From: Eustoma russellianum
Lineage: Eukaryota; Streptophyta; Magnoliopsida; Gentianales; Gentianaceae
Direction: 5' to 3'
DNA: 64,000 nucleotides
NCBI GenBank assembly: GCA_036186865.1
Contig: AP025069.1
Coordinates: forward strand, 8,924,583-8,988,582
Shown: piece after piece, positions 21,874 through 31,019 of the stretch
Numbering within the stretch: position 1 is the first letter of the stretch
Layout: each line of letters opens with the position of its first letter
Program-made: the position numbers and the translations under genes
The notes under the pieces: generated by a model
What the model saw: the letters and a program-made list of their open reading frames with translations, nothing else
Told to the model about the DNA's origin: nothing
Databases searched by the model: none

Positions 21874-22857
21874 ATGGCAAAGCTAGCCTGCTTCATCCTT
21901 TTCCTACTCTATGCATCATGTAAGTCCTTCTTTATTCGTATTTTAGTGATGTGATGAAATGAAGCTTGTTATATAGTGAAGTGGCAGTTGATCGACACAG
22001 CTTGACATAATTTTTATTATGGATCATCAGAAAACAACTTCTGTGTGTTTCCAACACATGTGTATGGTTGCGTACATCCGACTCTCATACTCCGTTATAG
22101 GCAGGAGACTCTAAGACATTAGGGTAATGTAGTTGTCGTCGTCCTCGTCGTCGTCTTTTCTATTTCATGCCGGAGATTTCTTCAATCCTCATGTTTCTTC
22201 CCAGCAATGCTTATACTCCTCTGCCAATGCTGATTATGTATTAAGTTTGACTCCTGCTACTGATTTATCGCAATAGTTACATTTTTGGCATGATGGGACA
22301 ACAACATACATACACTTTCTTTTGCCTGTTTTCAGATGAAAAAATAAAATAGAAGTCCTACGCATTGGTATATGACCCTCCCCACTGAATATGAAGAACC
22401 ACATAATGCAGCTTCTCATGTTTACCTATACGTATACATACATGCATGTAAAGCACACGGATATCAAGGAATTATTGCATCCTCTGTGTTCCTTCCGAGC
22501 AGAAGTGCTGCTGGCGAGTGACTTTCTTGCAACGCTAATCATGTTTATACACAAACACGTGTTACCCAATATTTAATAGAATTTGATTTAATTCCTTGTC
22601 TCATCTTGAGATGAGAGGGAAGTTAGATTTGACTCGAATCCTGGACCCGATTACTTAATTGGAATATTTATATATCAGTGGAGACAGAAGTCCATGGAGC
22701 ACGCTTGGTGCCGTTGACCGGAAGGATGCTGGAGCAGTCATGTGACACACCTGATGGGGGTTGCGACTTTCAACTTTTTGGAAATGGGTGCCCCAATTCT
22801 GAATATTGTGGTTGCGTTGCTGCTGGTGATAAAGAGATCTGCAAGCGTTTTGAATGA
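21874..22857 (+). CDS. small secreted six-cysteine peptide, two exons (74 aa), knottin-like
   Basis: Exon 1 is 21874-21919 and exon 2 is 22679-22857. The intron (21920-22678) has a strong donor (ATGTAAGT) and a TATATCAG acceptor. Exon 1 leaves one base and exon 2 supplies two, so the frame is kept to the TGA. The protein starts with a signal-peptide-like MAKLACFILFLLYAS, then a short pro-region. The mature part has six cysteines spaced C-x6-C-x8-C-x5-C-x1-C-x8-C. A lone CxC before the last cysteine is typical of knottin (inhibitor cystine knot) peptides such as pea albumin-1b and cyclotides, though the loops differ. The intron after the signal region also fits small secreted peptide genes. 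Exact family not recognised; a defence or signalling role is inference. No damage seen. Confidence 0.6.
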
Positions 22858-24042
22858 ATTAACCAGAAGAATAGGACGACAAATTCTCTAACTGGCAGAG
22901 GTCCAAATGACGAGTGCTTTTGTGCCAGTTTCTGATGAGAATCAATTCTGGAGACCATTCTTATGCTCATAGTATGATTGGCTTTTTCTTATTTGTTACG
23001 TGTCTATGTTTGTAATCCACACTTGGGTCAGGATGATTATTGTGTTTTTCTTTTTTACTGTGTTTCCTATATTTATACTTTTACAAATCAAAATGTTACA
23101 TCAATCGTATGTCCCAAGTATTGGGTCGTACCTTGTAATAGTAAAACGTATCAAATAATATGAGCATTGTTACTAAATCTGGTAGATTACAAGCGTTCAA
23201 CTTATCATCATGTTCTGCATAGGCAATTGCGGAATATCAAATTCGTATTCTACGAGTTTTTACCTAGCACATTTATAAAAGAGAAAAATGTACGGAAAAC
23301 AAGAACCTTCTTAAATGGTAAAAGATGAATAATTCCAGCTTCCAGTCAAGACAGGCAATAACATTGCAAATTCTGGTGGATTTTTTCCTTTTTAAAAAGA
23401 GTAGTTGTGCTGTGAATTTTGATGTTTAAATTGAACATATATTATGAAGTTTTTTCTTTTACTTCGGGGGTGGGGGTGGGGGGATTGAGAGAGGCAATAA
23501 AGACAATTTGGAAAAGTGTACAGAAATATAAAGTGCCTGAAACAAAAACATGAAAGAGATAACATAGATACCGATATTGATATAAAAGTAAGGAATCATC
23601 AAATGGTAACGGAAAAATATTACATGTAATTATACAACTTAAACACCAAATAATGTTTTCTTGGTAAAGCTTTTTATCTCATGGATACACATATATACAT
23701 GTAGGTCTTACCAAATACTTTCCCATGGCTATAAGTTTAAAGAAAAGAGATATATCAAAAACGCACAATACTTACGATAAAGTTGTGTTTCTCAATTTCT
23801 CTAAAAACACATAGAAATTCTAAAAGTTCGTGTTGGAACGAACAATCAAAATATAATATACTATAGAAAAGGGAAAGTTCTATTAATGTATAACAGGTAA
23901 TACCAATATGTATCAGATTCATTTATTCTATGTTTGACATTCCATCGATAAGATTACATGGTCTTGCTGACCCAGGGCCAAAAATAAGATTACTTGGACA
24001 TTATTATACATTCAGTTCCAATTCATATGGAAAACATATCAT
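22858..24042. other. 3' flank and intergenic DNA, nothing recognised
   Basis: The start is presumably the 3' UTR of the peptide gene. Beyond about 23000 it is AT-rich, with a G-rich run near 23466-23482. I see no convincing gene, RNA or element end. Confidence 0.5.
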
Positions 24043-24553
24043 TTGTTACTTCAAGAATTACACAATAGTATTCCCCAACATTTTCAAAAACTTTTCTTAA
24101 TAGACTTAAACATAGAAGTCAAACTACAGTTATAAAACTCGGTTCGGACCAACAATTGGACTGGCTAAAATGGTGGCTCAGCCTCTTGTACCGGCCTGAG
24201 TTAGGCGATGAATCGTTTAGGCTGTTAGATCATTCTGACTATGTCTGAATCACTGCAGATCTTACGTGTATCTATCTCCTTCCAGAAAAAGTGAGAAAAC
24301 TCAGTCCCAAAATTGTCCACAGAGGAGAAAGAATAGGTCAAATTGAAAAACTGGTCTTAGAGATAAAAGAGAAAGGAAGAATTCATCTTAACACGATAAG
24401 AATTGATCCCTACTGTCTCCACCATTCATTCTTCCTAATTAATTGGGTTGAAAACTTCATACGATAAAATCCATCAAGAAAACAATAAAATTTTATGTCT
24501 TGCTAGCATTTGAAAGACTTGGTCTATATATAGAAGTCAGAAGTGGTCTTTGC
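24043..24553 (+). repeat. dispersed repeat R1, copy a
   Basis: It matches 44821-45320 in the same orientation over about 500 bp. Shared landmarks are ATTACACAATA, CCAACATTTTCAAAAACTT, TTTAGGCTGTTAGAT, AATCCATCAAGAAAA and TTTGAAAGACTTGGTCTATA. It is of unknown class and non-coding in both copies. The two copies flank the copia-3/gypsy nest. Confidence 0.7.
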
Positions 24554-26246
24554 CCGTAAGATCAGCTGTAGACCATCCTATAACTTCATTGTATCCCTTA
24601 AGCACTTGCAGAAATGTTTTTTTTCTTGCTTATCTCATAGATTATTAGCTATGATGATAGATAAAGTTTCATTATCACCTGGAAAAATATATTTAAGGTT
24701 TGATGGAAGAGTTTTAAATTCAAGTTTAGATGGTTGGATGATTGATGGAGGTAATTAGAAAGAAGGAAATTTTTGAGTATGATTATTTTGATGAAGTTAA
24801 AAGATGTTTTAAAAAGAATTTAAAAGGTATGTCATGCTTTAGAACTGAAACAAAATGAGAAAACACGATGTATACACCAGTCTCTCATAGAATAGACATC
24901 GATCGATCTATGTAGGGACTATTCAAAGTTGAAACCTTACTGTCCAACATCGATCTCTAAATGAGAAGACATCGATCAATCGATCTATACATCAGTCTCT
25001 CAAAAAAAGACATAGATCGATCGATATACGTAAGGAGCAAAACTAAAACCTCACTGAAAGACATCGATCTCTTAATAAAGAGACATCGATCAATCAATGT
25101 ATGTAGGGTGCAAAATTGAAACCTTGCTGCAACACATCGATCTCTCAATAAAGAGACATCGATCAATCAATGTATGTAAGATACAAAATTGAAACCACAC
25201 TGGAAGACATTGACCTCTCCACATCAAGACATCGATCGATCAATATAGACATCAGCCTCTAAAGTATGAGACATCGATCGATCGATGTCATCCAAGATTC
25301 AAATTTTTATGACCGTTGGAACAAAATCCAAGGAAGATTCAAAGTGTTTTCTCTCTCCAATCTTACTGAAATTCCTTGTGGACTTTTCCCTAACATCTAT
25401 ACTGCTTTCTTGAATATTATGAACATGTCTATGAAATTCTAGGGCGGATATGGAGCATCAAATCCAACTATAGGGTGGCTAAAGACTATTTTGACATTGT
25501 CAAGACTTTTGATTGATTTGAAGACTTGAGGGAGGCTGAAAAAACATGGCTCACACCCTCTATATATTGAAGAAGCTCAGATAAGGCATATACACACTTT
25601 CATCCTCCTCAAACTTCATTTTTCATTGTTGCATAAAGCTTTCAAATGTGCAAAAAATCCTTAAAGCTTATTAAGCTCTTAGTGCTTGTTCTTCATTGTT
25701 GTATATTATGAGAGTAAAAGTCTAATACAAGAGAAACTATACATACTTGATCTCTTGTTTGCGATTTAGACTTGTTAGAAAGTGTAACCTCATTACTTCC
25801 CGAAACCCACTTGGTGAAAGTTCTTTGATAGAATTTTGTTGCAATTGTGAAGAAGCAATGACTTGTTCTTGCTTAAAGAAGTTGTTGTTGTTGTTGTTGT
25901 TGCTGCAAAAAGTGGTTTTGTGCAAGAAGCTACTGTTTTTGTAGTTGTTGCTTAAATTAGTTTTTAGAGTAAGTATTGTTGACGTTGTTCTTATTAAAGG
26001 TAATAAGAAGAGTTGCTATTGAAAATCCACTTTGGAAACAAAGTGGTAGTGGAGTAGAATCTATTAGATTCCAACCACTCAATATCCTATGTGTTCATTC
26101 ACTAGCTTTCATCTCTTTCTTTATTGATTTGGAGAGTATTTGAATTGGAGTAAGTTAAACCGAAAAATTCTGTAAAATTGCCAACACTATATTCACCCCT
26201 CCCCCCGCTCCTCGCCACTGTAGAGTGATTGTCACGGGCTTTACAA
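24554..26246 (+). repeat. copia-3 5' LTR (left boundary unknown)
   Basis: The right end is set by GGGCTTTACA followed by ATTGGTATCAAAACA, a primer-binding-site-like sequence. The left end cannot be fixed because no second LTR is in the window. It holds an ATCGATCGAT array, a TATATATTG TATA-like box near 25560 and a (GTT)n run near 25878-25900. The gag that follows makes LTR identity likely. Confidence 0.5.
24890..25300. repeat. GACATCGATCGATCGATGT palindrome array in copia-3 LTR
   Basis: At least ten copies of GACATCGATC(A/G)ATC-type words stand alternately with CATCGATCTCTCAATAAAG blocks, at roughly 60-70 bp spacing. The same word forms an array in the gypsy LTRs at 27.8, 35.3 and 42.8 kb. 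Confidence 0.8.
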
Positions 26247-26307
26247 TTGGTATCAAAACATAACCTTGATTGCTTGTCCAATTTTTGCAAGTAAGAAGGC
26301 TAAAATC

Positions 26308-26891
26308 ATGGCAATGGCAACCACTTCTTACAGCTCAACTTCTAAACCAACCAATTCATTCTCAGCCTCAAACACCAAAGCTCCTATGTTTGATGCTCAA
26401 AACTATTCTTTGCAGAAATTTAAAATGATAAATCATTTGAAAGATTGTGGATTTCATATATGGATAGCTATTGTCAAAGGAATTGATGTTTCTATGATTA
26501 CAAACACAAAATGTGAATCAATGTTCAAAGAAGAGGATGACTACACCGATGAAGAAAAGATAAAATTTGCTATAAATGGGCAGGCATTTGATATTCTCTC
26601 AAGTGCTCTAACCACTACCGAGAATGTAAGACTTCAAGGTTTTGAAACAGCCCATGAAGCATGGAAAAGGTTAGAAATGATACATAAAGGGACTGAGCAA
26701 GTGAGCATGACCAAGATACTTATGCTTATGAAGGAATGCGAAATGTTTGGTATAAAGAGTGGTGAAAATATTGATGAGACTACTTGCCGATTCACCCGGA
26801 TAGTGAATCAACTTTCCATCGTTGAAACGATAATTTCAAATTAAGACTTTATCTCAAAACTTCTTAACTCTTTGCTTAGAAAATGGACACC
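26308..26891 (+). pseudogene. copia-3 gag, 5' part, interrupted by gypsy insertion
   Basis: The likely start is ATG at 26308 (MAMATTSYSS). It has the UBN2-type copia gag pattern: APMFDAQNYSLQKFKMINHL near residue 27, then AHEAWKRLEMIHKGTEQV and the TCRFTRIVNQL region. A TAA at 26842 stops the frame, though the same frame still resembles gag to 26891, where the gypsy LTR begins. The reading resumes at 44630-44634 after the 17.7-kb insertion. Confidence 0.8.
26887..26891 (+). repeat. ACACC target site duplication, left copy
   Basis: ACACC precedes LTR1, and ACACC at 44630-44634 follows LTR3. The pair shows that the whole three-LTR block sits at one insertion site in copia-3 gag. Confidence 0.85.
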
Positions 26892-27126
26892 TGTTATGCC
26901 CCGCACCCTCCGTAGGATAATTAAAAGACGAAGAAGGAATTAAAGGAGATTAATGACGGTCAACAGTAATGAATTAGGAATTAAGTATGAGATTAATTAG
27001 AAATTAATGAGAGATTAAATATTAGAATTAAATAGTATTTAATTTTAGAATTAAATAATAAAGGTTTATCTTTTAAGATAAATAAGATAATAGATATAAT
27101 TTAGAAACACCAAATTTCACCCTGCC

Positions 27127-27135
27127 TATATAAAA
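27127..27135 (+). promoter_or_regulatory. gypsy LTR TATA box
   Basis: TATATAAAA lies in CTGCCTATATAAAAACTG. LTR2 and LTR3 have CATATAAAA instead. About 10 bp downstream AACTGAC-AAAC-GTCAGTT forms a perfect 7-bp hairpin in LTR1, near the expected transcript start, and is weakened in LTR2 and LTR3 (AACTAAC). Confidence 0.6.
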
Positions 27136-27763
27136 ACTGACAAACGTCAGTTTTCTCATTACGCAAACAAAACTGACGCAGCCTCCTTTCTTCCCCATAC
27201 GCGATTTTGAGACTCTGCAACCCTAGGAGAAGAAACTCTCCAGAAATCAATCCATTCTCCGTTTGTTCATCAATCCGTTTTCGAGTAATCAAAGGCAAGT
27301 AATCATCTTATAAGTTCCTACGTTTTGTGAAAGAAAACTGGCCTATTTCATTATCAAAGTGGATCAACATGCAGTAGTTTCGTTTTGTGATTATTTGTAT
27401 ATGATCTATGTGTTTTGGTTTCGAGATTTGGCCGATGTATATGAAAAAGCATTCATTGTTGTTGTTGATTATGTGAAATCTTGCAAATCCCTACCCCTTG
27501 AATCCCTTTTGGTTGTAATTTCCTTGTTGCTTGGGTTTGAGGGAAAAAGGTAGGATTTTTGGGATTGATGAGGTTGGAGAAATTGCGCACTAGGCTTGGA
27601 TCTTGTTTGCGTAGTGTATATCGTTCGAATCTATAGTCTAAGCATGCATGATAGCAGGGATTAGGCTTGGATTGATTGGGATGAAGTTTGGATACGTTGG
27701 TGTTTATGGTTCTGCAGTTGTTGCAGAAAACACAGAACTTCCTTGCTGGAATCGCGGACTTCG

Positions 27764-28112
27764 ATCGATCAATGTGAGGGGATGAAGTACATCGATTGAT
27801 CGATGTAGGGTAAGGCTGAGAGATCGATGTCCACTGACAGACATCGATCGATTGATGTAGAGGGGAGTTGAGAGATCGATGTCCACTGACGGACATCGAT
27901 CGATCGAAGTGGGGAGAAGTTGAGAGATCGATGTCCACTGACGGACATCGATCGATCGATGTAGATGAGGGTTGAGAGATCGATGTCCACTGAAAGACAT
28001 CGATCGATCGAAGTATAAAGGGCTGAGAGATCGATGTTCTCTGATGGACTTCGATCGATCGATGTGAGGGTATGAAGTCACATCGATTGATCGATGTGAG
28101 GGAATGAAGTCC
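27764..28112. repeat. ATCGATCGATGT array in LTR1
   Basis: Seven or so units of about 48-60 bp alternate GAGATCGATGTCC and GGACATCGATCGATCGA. Copies lie at 35300-35650 (LTR2) and 42838-43190 (LTR3). Confidence 0.85.
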
Positions 28113-28580
28113 ATCAGTTTTGAGGAAAATAGAGGAAGAAAGAGGGAAGCTCGGGAAATCCTTGGATGACCTTAGAGACGTCTTAAGACCTATTTAAAGG
28201 TAGTTTAAGTCTTGGGAACATGACTTAGGATGGTGAATCAACTTGGTGACTCCAATGGGTTTCCGACTCGGATTTCAACGTGGATGACTTAGAAGGGTCA
28301 GGAAATGAACGTACGAGGTGTCTAAGAGTTCAATGATGGGAGTGTTCACATTCGTGTATGAAGTTTGGTAGCAAGATTAAGGGATGACGATCTAGTTGAA
28401 GCCTAAGCGTTGATGTGTAAGCTAGAGAACTCTTGTGTGTTACTTGCACTTGCGCATGTGAATATGAACTGCATATGTGAACGAGAAATGTGATTGAAAC
28501 GAGGAGTCTTGCATCATGGCACGTGCATTGCATATGGTTTTGAGAAAGAGATGTGCTTCGGTACATATTTGCGAAGGTGA

Positions 28581-28860
28581 CCTGTAATGTAAACCGGGAT
28601 GGAAATATAAGTCGAGGCGCATTGCAGGGCACAAAAGGCTGTAACGTAAACCAGGATGGAAATATAAGCCGGGGCGCGTTGCAGGGTATAAAGTCCTCTG
28701 CAATGTTAATCGGGATGGAAATATAAGCCGAGGTGCATTGCAGAGTTTTACGAGATCTGTGATGTAAATCGTGATGGAAATATAAGCTGAGGCGCATCAC
28801 AGAGCATACGAGCCTGTAACGTAAACTGGGATGGAAATATAAGCCGAGGCGCGTTACAGG
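28581..28860 (+). repeat. five tandem stem-loop units in LTR1, compensating stems
   Basis: Five ~57-60-bp units start near 28581, 28639, 28696, 28756 and 28813. Each has a conserved loop containing GGGATGGAAATATAAG (small variants) bounded by arms that pair: CCTGTAATG/CATTGCAGG, CTGTAACG/CGTTGCAG, CTCTGCAATG/CATTGCAGAG, TCTGTGATG/CATCACAGA and CCTGTAACG/CGTTACAGG. Arms differ between units but pairing is kept. The first two contain one T-G pair, which is a U-G wobble in sense RNA. Confidence 0.85.
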
Positions 28861-29556
28861 GTGACGAGTTACGAGACTGGACATTGTGACATGCATTGCA
28901 CTGATTTGAAAAGAAATGGCTCATGCATTTGTGATTGTGTAGTGTAGTGCATATTTTGACATGCATCACAAGAGTTGTCGTGGTATGGATGTGCGTGGTA
29001 ATTGATTGTCAGTGAATGGTTAATCGCGTTCGAATTGCTATACTTGCTGTTACGTGATTCGTTTACGTATTTGGAAGTTTTACAAGACATGTGCCCCACG
29101 ATCCCCTTGAGTTATCTATTACTCATGTCTTGCCATGCGTTGATCCCGTATGTCTTATAAGCGGGTTACTTGCTAGCGTTTTCGCTAAGGGTACTGCCTT
29201 TGTCTTTGCAGATGAGCCTAGTTACGACATGATTTTCATTGAGGACGATGGCGAGTGGGCAGAATGGGATGTTTAGACCATGTGGAGTGGATTGATTAGA
29301 TAGTTTTCCGTCATTTCTGTTTCTTAACTCGTTTGGGATTTTAGATGGCTGCGACCATACACAGTTCTTCTGGTATTCACATTGTCTTTTGACGTACTGC
29401 ATTGATGGTTTAGATTGACGTGATATGTTTCCGCGCTTATTTCTCTTACGTCATAGATGATGTGTATTCGAGAGATGAGACGTCTTGTAGTTTTCTCAAT
29501 AAGCTACGACGGGTGTACCGGTTCGGATTCCGCTATCCGGGTCGGGGCGCTACAGG

Positions 29557-29570
29557 TGGTATCAGAGCCT
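29557..29570 (+). other. gypsy primer binding site (internal 1)
   Basis: TGGTATCAGAGCC is complementary to initiator methionine tRNA and lies two bases after LTR1. The same site is at 37094-37107 after LTR2. Confidence 0.85.
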
Positions 29571-29831
29571 AGGCTCCAGATCTACCTCAGAGACTTAGGT
29601 TATGACATGTAGAGTCTTAAGCCATGATTTTCACCTCAAGTTGATCTTTGGGTCCAAGTATGCAATCTTAGATTTGAGTTTGATTGGGATGGGTGTGTGT
29701 ACGAGTGCGATAAAGTGTAATCAATAAATGTTATTTATTTAAAATTATGAAGTCCGCCTTGTACATCATCATGGACCACAAGTACTTATTTTTGGAACTG
29801 CCAGATACTAATAAGCGTGATCTTGCAGAAA

Positions 29832-30910
29832 ATGCCTCCTAGACGTGACAACCAAGGAAATGGTGGCAATGGGAACAATAACCCTCCACCACCATCACCT
29901 CCAGTCTTAGTACCCCAGGCGCTGACTGACGCTATCACAGTGATAGCTCAAGGGGTTGCTCAGCAGCAGCAACAACCACCGCAACCTCCTCCACCACCTC
30001 CCCAGCACGGTATCAGGTATTATATTGGGGAGATGCGAAAGATGCAAGCCCCCACGTTTGAAGGGACCACTGATCCAGAGGTGGCTGGATTTTGGAAGGA
30101 CGAGATTGGAAAATGTTTCAGGCTTGTGCAAGTGCCTAAAGAACTGAAGGTAGTCGTGGCCACACCGTTGCTGATCGGCAGGGCCAATGCCTGGTGGAAC
30201 GGCATTCTGCCTAAGATGACTCCTCCTATTTAGTGGAGCCAGTTTGTGCAGGCCTACAAAGATTATTATGTGCCTAAGACTGCCATTTTGGAAAAGATGA
30301 GGTAGTTTGACAAGTTTGAACAAGGGAGGATGTCGGTTTCCGATTACGCTGACAGGTTACATGCCTTGGGCAAATTCACACCCTTGGTATTAGAAAACAA
30401 TCGGATGAAAATGATGAAGTTCGAAGAGGGTCTGAACCCCCGCATACGGACGGCTATAGCGGGGTCGAGTCTGAAAACTTTTGAGGAAATGCTGGATGCA
30501 TGTTACCGAGTGGAGAGTGACATGCGTAGGTCACAACCAAGAGAGGCTCGCGAAGAGACGAGCAAAAGACCGAGGGTAGAGCAAAGCGGAGGTAAACCCG
30601 GACGTTGGGTAGATCCCTAGAAAAGGACAAGCGGGGCCAGTTCAAAGGGCACCGCAGCCAAATCAACCCAATCGCCAAGAACCAGCAGAATGTCCACACT
30701 CCCATAGGAGACACGCAGGTGAGTGTTGGAAGATTACCGGAGCGTGCTTCAAGTGTGGAAAGACAGGCCACCGGATTAAGGACTGTCCTGAATGGGACCC
30801 TAAACCTCAAGCCGGAGCAGGGCCAGCCCAGTAGCAGAAAGCCAGGCCCAATGCGAGAGTCCACGCCATGACGGACGCTGAAGTCCAAGAGGACGCAAAC
30901 GTGGTGACAG
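29832..30910 (+). pseudogene. gypsy internal 1 gag, broken
   Basis: ATG at 29832 (MPPRRDNQGN) follows a CTTGCAG sequence. A Pro/Gln-rich N-terminus leads into the retrotransposon gag domain (AGFWKDEIGKCFRLVQVP near residue 85, NAWWNGILPKMTPP). Stops interrupt it at 30231, near 30304 and at 30618, with a frame change near 30615. The zinc knuckle CFKCGKTGHRIKDC (near 30745) keeps all ligands, while an upstream CPHSHRRHAGEC half-knuckle has lost one cysteine. The frame runs into a splice-donor-like site at 30911, with TAA three codons beyond it. The same defects recur in internal 2. Confidence 0.85.
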
Positions 30911-31019
30911 GTATGACCTAAGTTAAAAAATAGTTGCTTAAGCTGAATTTTAGTTTCCTAAGATATTGAATATGTGTTATGTAAAAAAAAAGCTTTATGT
31001 GCTACCCTCCTGTGATTAG
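30911..31019 (+). other. putative intron between gag and protease (internal 1)
   Basis: GACAG|GTATGA ... GTGATTAG|GT, 109 bp, AT-rich with a T-rich stretch. Removing it joins the gag frame to the protease frame. If it is kept, translation ends in the intron at G-M-T-stop. A matching arrangement lies in internal 2 (38448-38556) and in gypsy-3 (from 50588). Confidence 0.6.

Larger units (their letters stand above)
26892..29554 (+). repeat. gypsy compound LTR1
   Basis: 2663 bp, TGTTATGCCCCG ... GGCGCTACA. A TATA box near position 236 implies that most of the LTR is transcribed. It holds the ATCGATCG array and the five-unit stem-loop array. It differs from LTR3 at many positions. Confidence 0.9.

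Noticed and set aside
27704..28114. Open frames with repeated HRSID/DIDLS peptides (also at 35.4 and 42.9 kb)
   Set aside because: These are translations of the ATCGATCG array in the LTR, antisense to the element, with no independent support.
28581..28860. CRISPR-like array
   Set aside because: The units are LTR tandem repeats in a plant retroelement; there are no unique spacers and no cas genes.
28330..28896. 188-codon antisense frame across the stem-loop array
   Set aside because: Repeats such as RLIFPSRFTLQ mirror the tandem DNA units. Arm pairing explains the conservation better than coding.
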